From: DASRJX01 sp035649235
Lineage (GTDB): Bacteria; Acidobacteriota; Polarisedimenticolia; Gp22-AA2
Reading direction: 5' to 3'
Assembly (NCBI GenBank): GCA_035649235.1
Contig: DASRJX010000207.1
Coordinates: 1-17,791, forward strand
Length of the DNA: 17,791 nucleotides
This document shows, one piece after another, positions 1 through 7,570 of this stretch (the first letter of the stretch is position 1; the number at the start of each line of letters is the position of its first letter). Below the pieces are notes generated by a model that saw nothing but the letters and a program-made list of their open reading frames with translations, was not told the origin of the DNA and ran no database searches. Position numbers and translations under genes: made by a program.

Positions 1-51
1 GCCCTGAGGCGCCGAGGCCTCCCGGGGCCGGCCGGCCTCACGGGGCTCTGA
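1..51 (+). CDS. possible 3' tail of an upstream gene (partial)
   Basis: Reading from base 1, the first frame stays open for 16 codons and stops at the TGA at 49-51. That TGA overlaps the GAGGA (50-54) just before the larC start. This would fit the end of an upstream gene in the same operon; larB often precedes larC. The tail, rich in Arg, Gly and Pro, is too short to identify, so this is a positional inference only. Confidence 0.2.
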   Translation, partial: ALRRRGLPGPAGLTGL

Positions 52-56
52 GGACG

Positions 57-1331
57 ATGCGCGGACTCTATCTCGACTGCTTCTCGGGACTCAGCGGGGA
101 CATGCTCCTCGGCGCCCTGGTCGATCTCGGCGTTGCCATCGGCCATTTGAGGAAGGAGCTCGGGAAGCTCCCGCTGCGCGGCTACTCGGTCTCCGCGACG
201 ACGACGAGGAGGGCGCATCTCGCCGGCACGAGGGTGGCGGTCGAGGTCTCGTCCCGAAAACAGCCTGAGCGCGACCTGCGAACAATCCGGCGCATCCTCT
301 CTGGCAGCGCGCTGTCTCCGCGCGTCCGCAGCACGGCGATCCGGGCCTTCGAGACGTTGGTCGCGGCGGAGGCCCGGGTGCACCGCATCCCGGCCGATCG
401 CGTGCACCTGCACGAGGTGGGGGCCGTGGACGCCATCGTCGACATCACGGGCGCCATGATCGGCCTCGAGGCGCTCGGCTGGCCGCGCGTCGTCTGCTCG
501 CCGCTGCACGTGGGCCGCGGCATGGTGACCATGGATCACGGCACCTTCCCGGTGCCGCCGCCGGCCGTGGCGGAGCTTCTGCGCGGCCGTCCCTGCTACG
601 CCACGCACGTCGAGGGGGAGCTGGTGACGCCGACAGGGGCGGCGCTCGTGGTCACGCTCGCGGAGGACTTCGGGCCGCTCCCCTCGATGCGGCTGCAGAA
701 GGTCGGCTACGGGGCCGGATCGAGGCACTACGAGGACCACCCGAACCTCCTCCGGGCGCTCTACGGCGATCTGCTGCAGGGCTCGGCGCTCCGCGAGACC
801 GTGATCGTCATCGAGACCACGATCGACGACATGAACCCGCAGCTCTACGGCCACCTCATGGAGCGGCTGTTCGACGCCGGCGCTCTCGAGGTCTTCTACG
901 CGCCGATCCAGATGAAGAAGAACCGTCCCGGCACCCTGGCCACGGTGATCGTGCCGGAGGTGCGGCTCGAAGCCGTGACGCAGGTGATCTTCCGCGAGAC
1001 GACGACCATCGGCTTCCGCTACCAGCCGATGGGCCGGATCGAGATGCGGCGCCGGTTCGAGATCGCCAGGACTCCGTACGGTCCGGTGCGGATGAAGGTC
1101 TCCCAATTCGACGGCGAGGTGATGCAGTCGACGCCGGAATACGAGGACTGCCGGGCCCTGGCCCTGAAGTCGGGCGTGCCGCTCAAGGAGGTGCAGCGCG
1201 CCGCCCTGGCGGCATCGGGCGCCGCGCGGTCCGGCCGGGCCGGCAGGGAGAGGGGCGCCACGAGGGCGCGGGCGACCCGGCGGACACGAAAGGGCACGAG
1301 GACGCGGGCAACCCGCGGGAGGCGGCGATGA
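57..1331 (+). CDS. larC: LarC, nickel-pincer cofactor biosynthesis protein (nickel insertion)
   Basis: LarC is the CTP-dependent nickel insertase that completes the nickel-pincer nucleotide cofactor of lactate racemase and related LarA-type enzymes in the cytoplasm. The 424-residue product opens with the family start MRGLYLDCFSGLSGDM (residues 1-16). It has the HLHEVGAVDAIVDITG block at 117-132, LVTPTGAALV near 189-198, and the C-terminal-half motifs TTIDDMNPQ (254-262) and MKKNRPG (286-292). N- and C-terminal halves are in one continuous frame, unlike Lactiplantibacillus plantarum, where they are two frames. The ATG at 57 is chosen because it gives the conserved N-terminus and follows GAGGA. 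Residues after about 385 form an Arg/Thr/Ala-rich basic tail with an internal 12-residue duplication that I do not know from the family. The stop overlaps the next gene's ATG (ATGA). No larA, larB or larE is in the window. Confidence 0.93.
   Translation: MRGLYLDCFSGLSGDMLLGALVDLGVAIGHLRKELGKLPLRGYSVSATTTRRAHLAGTRVAVEVSSRKQPERDLRTIRRILSGSALSPRVRSTAIRAFETLVAAEARVHRIPADRVHLHEVGAVDAIVDITGAMIGLEALGWPRVVCSPLHVGRGMVTMDHGTFPVPPPAVAELLRGRPCYATHVEGELVTPTGAALVVTLAEDFGPLPSMRLQKVGYGAGSRHYEDHPNLLRALYGDLLQGSALRETVIVIETTIDDMNPQLYGHLMERLFDAGALEVFYAPIQMKKNRPGTLATVIVPEVRLEAVTQVIFRETTTIGFRYQPMGRIEMRRRFEIARTPYGPVRMKVSQFDGEVMQSTPEYEDCRALALKSGVPLKEVQRAALAASGAARSGRAGRERGATRARATRRTRKGTRTRATRGRRR
1259..1325 (+). repeat. 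36-nt imperfect tandem duplication in the 3' end of larC
   Basis: The segment beginning CACGAGGGCGCGGGCGACCC at 1259 recurs as CACGAGGACGCGGGCAACCC at 1295. The period is 36 nt, which is exactly 12 codons, so the reading frame is kept. It encodes two copies of a T-R-x-R-A-T-R motif in the basic LarC tail. Confidence 0.65.
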
Positions 1332-1627
1332 TTTACGACCGGAACAAGGCCAACCGCATGCTCAAGATCGTCCTGGAGGTGACGGAGGGCGCCATCGACA
1401 TCGCCACGCGACCGGGCGGCGAGCCGAGCCTCAGGCTGCCGGCGCTCGACGCGGAGAAGGGAATGAGGGCCCTGGCGGCCAAGGGGGACGTCGACGCCAT
1501 GTACGACGCCTACCTCCGCCTCCTGAAGGAGGGCGCGGAGAGCGGGCGGACGCTCGATCGCCTGCACCACAAGACCTTCGAGTCGGAGCTGTATCGCTTC
1601 GTGAAGCTCTACTGGGAGCGTGAGTGA
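1328..1627 (+). CDS. small protein of unknown function between larC and metG
   Basis: The product is 99 residues and not one I recognise. It looks like a compact soluble, mostly helical protein with alternating charged and hydrophobic residues. There is no signal peptide, membrane helix or cysteine. The C-terminal part (FESELYRFVKLYWERE) looks amphipathic and helical. The ATG overlaps the larC stop in an ATGA, and its TGA overlaps the metG GTG start in a GTGA. It is therefore translationally coupled on both sides, which supports a real gene. Codon use matches the neighbours. Function cannot be assigned; a link to LarC or MetG would be a guess from position. Confidence 0.75.
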   Translation: MIYDRNKANRMLKIVLEVTEGAIDIATRPGGEPSLRLPALDAEKGMRALAAKGDVDAMYDAYLRLLKEGAESGRTLDRLHHKTFESELYRFVKLYWERE

Positions 1628-3609
1628 GCCGCGGCACCTACTACATCACGACGCCGATCTACTACGTCAACGACGTGCCGCACATCGGCCACACCTACAC
1701 CACGATCGTGGCCGACGTCCTGGCGCGCTTCCACAGGATGGCGGGCGAGAAGGTGCGCTTCCTCACCGGCACCGACGAGCACGGCCAGAAGATCGAGCGC
1801 GCCGCGAAGGCCCGCGGCCTGGCGCCCATCGCCCTGGCCGACGAGGTCGTCGAGCGCTTCCGATCGCTCTGGACGACCCTCGGCATCTCCCACGACGACT
1901 TCATCCGGACGACGGAGGCGCGGCACAAGCGAGGGGTCGAGGCCCTGTTCGCGCGGATCGCGGCGCACGGCGACCTCTACAAGGACCGCTACGCCGGCTG
2001 GTACTGCACCTCCTGCGAGTCGTTCTACCCCGAGAACCAGATCGTGGACGGCCGCTGCCCCGACCAAGGGCACAAGGTCGAGTGGACCGAGGAGGAATCG
2101 TACTTCTTCCGGCTGTCGCGCTACCAGGAGCCCCTTCTCAAGGTCTACCGGGAGCACCCGTCGTTCGTCTTCCCCGAGACCCGCCGCAACGAGGTGATCG
2201 CCTTCGTCCAGTCGGGACTCAAGGACCTCTCGGTGAGCCGGTCGTCGTTCTCCTGGGGGATTCCCTACCCCGGCGACGCCCGGCACGTCCTGTACGTCTG
2301 GTTCGACGCTCTCAGCAACTACATCACGGCCCTCGGGTACGGCGGCGATCGGAGCCTGTACGAGACCTTCTGGCCGTGCGACGTGCACCTGGTCGGCAAG
2401 GACATCCTCCGCTTCCACGCGGTCTACTGGCCGGCCTTCCTGCTCTCCGCGGGCGAGCCCCTGCCCAAGAAGATCGTGGCGCACGGATGGTGGCTGCGCG
2501 ACGCCGCGAAGATCTCCAAATCGAAGGGGGGCGTCGTCGATCCGATCCCCCTCGTGCGGGACTTCGGTCCGGATCCGCTGCGGTACTTCCTGATGCGCGA
2601 GATGGCGTTCGGCCAGGACGCCTCCTACTCCGACGAGGCGTTCATCGACCGCGTCAACACCGATCTGGCCAACGACCTCGGCAACCTGGCCAGCCGCGCG
2701 TTGAAGATGATCGAAGACTACTGCGGCGGCGCCCTCCCCGCTCCCGACCCGTCCTTCGCCGGGGCCAGGGCGATCGAGGCGGCGGCGCGCACGGCCTGGA
2801 CCGGCCTCCTGGACGATTTCCGCGGCCTGTCATTCAACAGCGGCCTGGCCCGTGTCTGGGAGCTCGTGGGACTGCTGAACCGCTTCATCGTGCAGCACGA
2901 GCCGTGGACGATGGCCCGCGACCCGAACCGGCGCCGCGATCTGGACTCCGTGCTCTACACGGTCGCCGAAGGGCTGCGCGTCGTGGCCGTCCTCCTGGCT
3001 CCGGTCGTCCCGGGCTCGGCGCAGCGGCTGCACGCGGCCCTCGGCGGGACGGGGGACGTCTCCGCGAACCGGCTGGACGAGTTCCGCTGGGGCGTCCTGC
3101 GGCCCGGCGTCGCCATCCGCCGCGGTCCGGCGCTCTTCCCCCGCATCGACAAGGCCGCCTACCTGAGCCAGGCCGCGGCCCAGAAGGAGCAAGCCATGGA
3201 CACGCCTGAAACCCCCTCCGGCCAGAAACCCCCGTCCGCCCCCGTCGCGCCGGTCCCGGCCGCCGCCGCGCGCGGGCCCCAGGAGATCACGCTGGAGGAG
3301 TTCCAGCGCGTCGAGCTGCGAACGGCGAAGATCGTCGCGGCCGAGCCGGTCCAGGGGGCCGACAAGCTGCTCAAGCTGACGGTCGACGTCGGCTCGGACA
3401 CGCGGACGATCGTGGCGGGGATCGCGACCCGATACGCGCCGGCGAGCCTCGTCGGCAAGACGATCGTCGTCGTCGTCAACCTCAAGCCGGCCAAGCTGCG
3501 CGGCGTCCTGTCGGAGGGGATGCTGCTCGCGGCCTCCGACGCCTCGGGACAGCCGTTCATCCTGACGACGGAGGATCCCTCGGTCCCGGCCGGCTGGCGG
3601 GTCAAGTAG
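1624..3609 (+). CDS. metG: methionyl-tRNA synthetase with C-terminal tRNA-binding domain
   Basis: Class I aminoacyl-tRNA synthetase that charges tRNA-Met, 661 residues, cytoplasmic. The HIGH signature is at 20-23, GTDEHG at 49-54 and the KMSKS loop as KISKS at 296-300. A zinc knuckle lies in the connective peptide with C128, C131 and C145. The expected fourth ligand, a His or Cys three residues after C145, is Gln148, with a His at 150. WFDALSNY (226-233) fits the active site. The anticodon-binding helical domain covers about 340-500. After a Pro/Ala linker (about 527-550) comes a Trbp111/EMAPII-type OB-fold tRNA-binding domain (about 555-661: VELRTAKI, NLKPAKLRGVLSEGM). The GTG start is chosen because the next residues, RGTYYITTPIYYVND, match the family N-terminus and because it overlaps the upstream stop. 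It lies upstream of tatD, a common bacterial pairing. Confidence 0.97.
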   Translation: MSRGTYYITTPIYYVNDVPHIGHTYTTIVADVLARFHRMAGEKVRFLTGTDEHGQKIERAAKARGLAPIALADEVVERFRSLWTTLGISHDDFIRTTEARHKRGVEALFARIAAHGDLYKDRYAGWYCTSCESFYPENQIVDGRCPDQGHKVEWTEEESYFFRLSRYQEPLLKVYREHPSFVFPETRRNEVIAFVQSGLKDLSVSRSSFSWGIPYPGDARHVLYVWFDALSNYITALGYGGDRSLYETFWPCDVHLVGKDILRFHAVYWPAFLLSAGEPLPKKIVAHGWWLRDAAKISKSKGGVVDPIPLVRDFGPDPLRYFLMREMAFGQDASYSDEAFIDRVNTDLANDLGNLASRALKMIEDYCGGALPAPDPSFAGARAIEAAARTAWTGLLDDFRGLSFNSGLARVWELVGLLNRFIVQHEPWTMARDPNRRRDLDSVLYTVAEGLRVVAVLLAPVVPGSAQRLHAALGGTGDVSANRLDEFRWGVLRPGVAIRRGPALFPRIDKAAYLSQAAAQKEQAMDTPETPSGQKPPSAPVAPVPAAAARGPQEITLEEFQRVELRTAKIVAAEPVQGADKLLKLTVDVGSDTRTIVAGIATRYAPASLVGKTIVVVVNLKPAKLRGVLSEGMLLAASDASGQPFILTTEDPSVPAGWRVK

Positions 3610-3620
3610 CGCGGGTCCGC

Positions 3621-3635
3621 GGCCTCCCGGAGGCC
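3621..3635 (+). other. short GC hairpin overlapping the likely tatD ribosome-binding site
   Basis: GGCCTC-CCG-GAGGCC is a perfect 6-bp inverted repeat in the 35-nt gap between metG and tatD. It contains the only GGAGG (3629-3633) before the tatD ATG. It has no T-tract, so it is not an intrinsic terminator. It could mask the Shine-Dalgarno sequence, but this is inferred from sequence only. Confidence 0.3.
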
Positions 3636-3644
3636 CTCGGGATC

Positions 3645-4451
3645 ATGGACCCGGTCTACAGCGACAGTCACGCCCATCTGACCTACGATCGCTTCGACGG
3701 CGATCGGGACGACGTCATCGCCCGCGCCCGCGCCGCCGGACTCCGGCACATCGTCACGGTCGCGTCCCGCATCGGAGACGCGCCGGCCTGCGCCGACCTG
3801 GCGGCGGCCCATGACTTCATCCACTTCACCGCCGGCGTCCACCCGCACGAGGCGAAGGACTGGAATCTCGAGGTGGCGCGCGGCATCGAGCGGGCGATGC
3901 GACGACCGAAGTCGGTGGCCATCGGCGAGATCGGCCTCGACTACCACTACAACTACTCCCCGCCGGCCGAGCAGCGTGCCGTGTTCCGGGAGCAGATCAC
4001 CCTGGCGCGATCGCTCGGCTGCCCGATCGTGATCCACACGCGCGAGGCCTGGGAGGACACTTTCGCCATCCTGGGAGACGAGAACGCCGCCGCGGCCGGC
4101 GGCGTCTTCCACTGCTTCTCCGGCGGGCCCGAGGAGGCCCGGCGCTGCCTGGACCTCGGGTTCTACCTGTCGTTCGCCGGCCCGGTCACCTTCAAGAACG
4201 CCGGCGCCCTCGCCGAGGCGGCCGCCGCCACCCCCCTCGATCGACTGCTGATCGAGACGGACGCGCCGTACCTCTCGCCCCATCCCCTGCGCGGTCAACG
4301 CAACGAGCCGGCCCGGGTCGTCCTGGTGGCCGAGTGCCTTGCCTCGCTCAAGGGGGTGAGCCCGGAGGTCATAGGTCAGGAGGCGACGCGCAATCTGGAG
4401 GCCGTGTTCCGATTGACGGGCCCCCGCCCCTGGCATACGATGCCCGCATGA
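3645..4451 (+). CDS. TatD-family metal-dependent hydrolase (putative DNase)
   Basis: The product is 268 residues, a typical TatD length, with an amidohydrolase-type TIM barrel and a two-metal site. Metal ligands visible are DSHAHL (His9, His11), Glu95 in VAIGEIGLDYHY, His131 in PIVIHTREA, His156 in VFHCFSGG and Asp206 in LLIETDAPYLSP. TGVHPH is represented by AGVHPHEA (63-70). TatD proteins are cytoplasmic 3'-5' exonucleases or DNA-repair/tRNA-editing-related hydrolases; the exact substrate of this paralogue is not settled by sequence. The gene starts 35 nt after metG and its stop overlaps the next ATG (ATGA), so it belongs to the same operon. I leave the symbol empty because TatD/YcfH/YjjV paralogues cannot be separated here. 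Confidence 0.93.
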   Translation: MDPVYSDSHAHLTYDRFDGDRDDVIARARAAGLRHIVTVASRIGDAPACADLAAAHDFIHFTAGVHPHEAKDWNLEVARGIERAMRRPKSVAIGEIGLDYHYNYSPPAEQRAVFREQITLARSLGCPIVIHTREAWEDTFAILGDENAAAAGGVFHCFSGGPEEARRCLDLGFYLSFAGPVTFKNAGALAEAAAATPLDRLLIETDAPYLSPHPLRGQRNEPARVVLVAECLASLKGVSPEVIGQEATRNLEAVFRLTGPRPWHTMPA

Positions 4452-4807
4452 GCCAATGCGATAGTTGCGGCGCGCCCCTGGCGGAAGATGAGACCACCTG
4501 CCGGGCCTGCGGACGCCAGCTTGCCGGCATGTCCCAGGTGGCCGAGGTCCCTCTGGAGGAGGAGGCCGTGCTGATCCACCAGCTGCTCGAGAGCGCGGGC
4601 TTCCACCCGATGCTGGCTTGGCTCGACGATCGGGGACGGCCACGGCCGATCAAGCCGGGAACGATGGTCTCCCCCGCGATTGGCCTCCTGCCGCCCGTGA
4701 CCACGCCCTTTGCCGTCTTCGTCCCAGAGGAGGAAGCGGACGAGGCGCGACTGGTGCTTCAGGACGCGGGGAGGCAATCCCTCAGCGGCGAGACAAGCGC
4801 TTTCTGA
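4448..4807 (+). CDS. small zinc-ribbon protein with DUF2007-like domain
   Basis: The product is 119 residues. The N-terminus carries a zinc ribbon with two CxxC pairs (Cys4/Cys7 and Cys18/Cys21). The rest (about 31-110: VPLEEEAVLIHQLLESAGFHP, then FAVFVPEEEADEARLVLQDAG) looks like DUF2007, the putative signal-transducing-protein fold. In that fold a residue pair chooses between two sources and the C-terminus ends in a helix. The molecular role is unknown. The start is set at the ATG overlapping the tatD stop (ATGA); a longer in-frame version from 4334 would lie inside tatD and lacks a reason to exist. The last 26 nt overlap the 3' end of the convergent arsenate-reductase-like gene. Confidence 0.8.
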   Translation: MSQCDSCGAPLAEDETTCRACGRQLAGMSQVAEVPLEEEAVLIHQLLESAGFHPMLAWLDDRGRPRPIKPGTMVSPAIGLLPPVTTPFAVFVPEEEADEARLVLQDAGRQSLSGETSAF

Positions 4808-5291
4808 CCGTCGCCCCAGGCCCCGCCGCCCCCTCGCCGCTCCCTTCCTTGACCAGGAGCTTGTCGAGAAGGTTCTGGATCTGCCCCTCCAGACGATCGC
4901 GCACCTCGCGGAAGGCCTGATGCACCGCCTCGGGACCGCCCGGGGCGAACGTCGGGTCGGGCGTCGACCAGTGCTCCATCGGATAGCGGCGCACCGACAC
5001 GGGGCACAGAAGCGACGCGTGGTCGCACAGGGTGACAACGAGATCGAATGGCCCGGGGACCTCGTGGATTCCCTTGGAGTAGTGGTGCGAGATGTCGATG
5101 CCGCGCTCTTCCATCACGGCGACGGCGTGACTGCTGACGCCGGCGGGCATCGTGCCGGCGCTCGAGGCCTCGACGCGTCCGCTGCCGAGGTGATTCGCGA
5201 GACCTTCGGCGATCTGGCTGCGCGCCGCGTTGCCGGTGCAGATGAAGAAGAGCCGGAGTGGACCGCCGTCGGCTCGCGTAGGTGTCCCCAT
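4782..5291 (-). CDS. arsC: arsenate reductase, thioredoxin-coupled type / LMW tyrosine-phosphatase fold
   Basis: The product is 169 residues with the low-molecular-weight phosphatase fold. The P-loop CTGNAARS (Cys18 to Arg24, CX5R) holds the nucleophile. The redox pair expected for pI258-type ArsC is present as Cys89 and Cys96 in VVTLCDHASLLCPV, and the general-acid loop is WSTPDP with Asp112. These enzymes reduce arsenate to arsenite using thioredoxin. The position equal to Cys15 of Staphylococcus ArsC is Ala23. A polar C-terminal tail of about 20 residues is extra. There is no ArsB/Acr3 pump or ArsR regulator beside it, so it is an orphan gene; a phosphatase role is possible but less likely given the two downstream cysteines. 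It is transcribed toward the metG-tatD run and diverges from the DUF309 gene. Confidence 0.85.
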   Translation of the reverse strand: MGTPTRADGGPLRLFFICTGNAARSQIAEGLANHLGSGRVEASSAGTMPAGVSSHAVAVMEERGIDISHHYSKGIHEVPGPFDLVVTLCDHASLLCPVSVRRYPMEHWSTPDPTFAPGGPEAVHQAFREVRDRLEGQIQNLLDKLLVKEGSGEGAAGPGATVRKRLSRR

Positions 5292-5299
5292 GCCTCAGG

Positions 5300-5327
5300 A
5301 TCTTAATCCAATCCCTGCCGCAGGCAA
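5300..5327 (-). promoter_or_regulatory. possible sigma70-type promoter for the arsC-like gene
   Basis: On the minus strand TTGCCT (5322-5327) and TAAGAT (5300-5305) are separated by 16 nt, partly matching TTGACA/TATAAT. The -10 lies only 8 nt before the ATG, so the mRNA would be almost leaderless. The match is modest. Confidence 0.3.
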
Positions 5328-5393
5328 GGTGGCGATTCGGTGCCAAAGGGTGCGGGATCCTGCTCTAAAATGCGCTCTTGGCATCGTGGCAGC

Positions 5394-5398
5394 GGGAG
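5394..5398 (+). promoter_or_regulatory. Shine-Dalgarno GGGAG that sets the DUF309 gene start
   Basis: GGGAG sits 7 nt before the GTG at 5406. This favours that GTG over the upstream ATG at 5340, which has no such site and would add a Ser/Gly-rich, non-conserved extension. A TAAAAT at 5366-5371 could be the -10 of a promoter for this transcript, but no convincing -35 is seen. Confidence 0.5.
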
Positions 5399-5405
5399 CC
5401 GACAC

Positions 5406-5795
5406 GTGGAACCTCAGTTCCGAGACCGACTCGAGCGCGGCGTGAAGCTGTTCAACGAGGCCTCGTTCTTCGAGGCCCACGAGGTCTGGGAGGACTCCTG
5501 GCGCGCCTCGGAGGGCGAGGCACGGCTATTCCTCCAGGGGCTGATTCAGATCGCCGCCGGGTTCGTGAAGCTGCAGCGGGGTGAGCCGCGCGGCATGCTC
5601 CTGCTCCTCGACGCGGGGGCCGAGAAGCTCCAGCGCGTAGCGCCCCCCTGGTGGGGCGTCGACATCGGCGGCCTCCTGGAGGCCGTGTCCACTTGGAGCG
5701 CCGTCGGGCAGCGGATGATGGAGACGGGCGACAGGACTTTCGAGGCGGCCTCTCTGCCGCGACTGCGGCTGCGGCCGGAAGGGATCCCGAGATGA
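5406..5795 (+). CDS. DUF309 domain protein
   Basis: The product is 129 residues from a GTG start. The DUF309 signature is clear: LFNEASFFEAHEVWEDSWR (residues 15-33) with conserved His25-Glu26, followed by LFLQGLIQIAAGFVKLQRGE (41-60). DUF309 proteins are small all-helical cytoplasmic proteins; the conserved His and Glu residues hint at a bound metal or active site, but no function is established to my knowledge. The TGA overlaps the next ATG (ATGA), so the gene is coupled to the DUF885 gene. It diverges from the arsC-like gene with about 114 nt between starts. Confidence 0.85.
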   Translation: MEPQFRDRLERGVKLFNEASFFEAHEVWEDSWRASEGEARLFLQGLIQIAAGFVKLQRGEPRGMLLLLDAGAEKLQRVAPPWWGVDIGGLLEAVSTWSAVGQRMMETGDRTFEAASLPRLRLRPEGIPR

Positions 5796-7570
5796 CCGGC
5801 CGGCGCGCGCCGCGGTCGCGGCGGGATCCGGACGGCCCCGGGGCGGCGGAGCCCCGACCTGCCGCCGAGCGCGCGCTCGCGGTGCTCCTCGAGGCCGACT
5901 GGGAGTGGCGCCTGCGCGAGTTCCCGGACTTCGCCACCATGGTCGGGGACGTGCGCTACGACGACCGCTGGACCGATCTGTCGCTCGAGGCGTTCGACCG
6001 GCGGGCGGACTACCAGCGCGACCTCCTGCGCCGCGCCGAGGCGATCGAGGCCAAGGCCCTGGGCCCTGCGGCCCGGGAGAACCACGCCCTCTTCCTGCAC
6101 GAGACGAGACTTCATGTAGAAGGCCTCCGCTTCCGCGACGAGCTGATGCCGCTGACCCAGCTCCACGGCGTGCATCAGGACGTCGCCGACCTGCTGCAGA
6201 TGGCGCCACGGCGGACGCTTCTGGATTTCGAGCACGTGACGGCGCGGCTGCGCAGCGTCGGCCGGCTGGTGGACCAGGCGCTGACCCTCATGCGCGAGGG
6301 GGCCAGGACGGGCCTGACACCGCCGCGCGTGGTGCTGACCTCCGTCCCCGCCCTCATCGCCAACCAGATCGCCGACGATCCGGAGGCCAGCCCCATCAGC
6401 CGGATGCTGCTCGGGGACCTACCGCCGGACCTGGACGCCGCCGCGCGGCAGCGCGTCCGCCGCGACATCCTGTCGGCCGTCGAAGAGGTCGTCGTCCCGG
6501 CCTACAGAAGGCTGCACGACTTCGTCACCGCCGATTACCTGCCGCGGACCCGCACCTCCCTCGGCCTCACCGCGCTCCCCGACGGCGAAGACTGGTACCG
6601 GCACCTCATCCGCGTCATGACGTCGAGCGACCTGCCGCCGCGCGCCATCCACGAGCTGGGCCTCGAGGAGGTGGCGCGTATCCGCGCCGCGATGCTGGAG
6701 ACGATGACCGCGGCGGGTTTCCAAGGCAGCCTGGAGGCGTTCTTCGAGTACCTGCGCACCGACGCGCGCTTCTTCTACACCGACGCCGAGCAGCTCCTGG
6801 TGGGGTACCGCGACATCTGCAAGCGGCTCGACGCCGCGCTGCCGCGCCTGTTCCGCACGCTCCCCCGGCTGCCGTACGGCGTGCTGCCGGTGCCGGCCTA
6901 CTCCGAGAAGGCGCAGACGACGGCCTACTACTACCCGGGGTCGACGGAGGCAGGCCGCCCCGGGTACTTCTTCGCCAACACCTACGATCTGCGGAGCCGG
7001 CCCCGGTGGGAGATGGAGGCCCTGGCGGCGCACGAGGCGGTCCCCGGCCACCATCTGCAGATCTCCCTGGCGCAGGAGCTGTCCGACCTGCCCGGCTTCC
7101 GGCGGCACGGGCATCACACCGCCTTCGTGGAAGGGTGGGGGCTCTACTCCGAATCGCTGGGCGCCGAGCTGGGGCTGTACCGCGATCCCTACTCGAACTT
7201 CGGCCGCCTCACCTACGAGATGTGGCGCGCCATCCGCTTGGTCGTCGACCCCGGGCTGCACGTGCTCGGCTGGACGCGCGAGCAGGCGATCCGCTGCTTC
7301 GAGGAAAACGCCGGCAAGGCCGGGCACGACATTGCGATCGAGGTCGACCGCTACATCTCCTGGCCGGCGCAGGCGCTCGCCTACAAGCTGGGAGAGCTGA
7401 CGCTGCGGAGGCTGCGCGAGCAGGCACGGGCGACGCTCGGAGAACGCTTCGACATCCGCGACTTCCACGACGTCGTCCTTCTGGCCGGTCCTCTTCCGCT
7501 CCCGTTCCTCGAGGAGCGGGTCGCGGGCTTCATCGCGGCCGGGACGCGCCCCGCGGCTCGCCGCGCATGA
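5792..7570 (+). CDS. DUF885 family metallopeptidase-like protein
   Basis: The product is 592 residues, the usual family length. DUF885 proteins resemble gluzincin-type metallopeptidases. Here the zinc motif is HEAVPGHH (His414, Glu415, His420, His421), and the downstream acidic motif is AFVEGWGLYSE (444-454). YISWPAQALAYKLGE (521-535) and HDVVLLAGPLPLPFLE (559-574) are also typical. The N-terminal ~25 residues are Arg/Pro-rich with no hydrophobic core, so there is no visible signal peptide, although some family members are exported. The start is the ATG overlapping the DUF309 stop; the longer frame upstream is only read-through inside the DUF309 gene. Peptidase activity is a family expectation, not shown here. 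The stop overlaps the next ATG (ATGA). Confidence 0.9.
   Translation: MTGRRAPRSRRDPDGPGAAEPRPAAERALAVLLEADWEWRLREFPDFATMVGDVRYDDRWTDLSLEAFDRRADYQRDLLRRAEAIEAKALGPAARENHALFLHETRLHVEGLRFRDELMPLTQLHGVHQDVADLLQMAPRRTLLDFEHVTARLRSVGRLVDQALTLMREGARTGLTPPRVVLTSVPALIANQIADDPEASPISRMLLGDLPPDLDAAARQRVRRDILSAVEEVVVPAYRRLHDFVTADYLPRTRTSLGLTALPDGEDWYRHLIRVMTSSDLPPRAIHELGLEEVARIRAAMLETMTAAGFQGSLEAFFEYLRTDARFFYTDAEQLLVGYRDICKRLDAALPRLFRTLPRLPYGVLPVPAYSEKAQTTAYYYPGSTEAGRPGYFFANTYDLRSRPRWEMEALAAHEAVPGHHLQISLAQELSDLPGFRRHGHHTAFVEGWGLYSESLGAELGLYRDPYSNFGRLTYEMWRAIRLVVDPGLHVLGWTREQAIRCFEENAGKAGHDIAIEVDRYISWPAQALAYKLGELTLRRLREQARATLGERFDIRDFHDVVLLAGPLPLPFLEERVAGFIAAGTRPAARRA

Noticed and set aside
1620..3209. A 529-codon + strand frame overlapping metG
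   Set aside because: It is extremely rich in Arg, Pro and Gly and out of frame with a full-length MetRS carrying HIGH and KISKS motifs.
3159..4643. A 494-codon minus-strand open frame opposite metG, tatD and the zinc-ribbon gene
   Set aside because: It crosses three convincing genes, has low-complexity Arg/Gly/Val composition and shows no recognisable motif.
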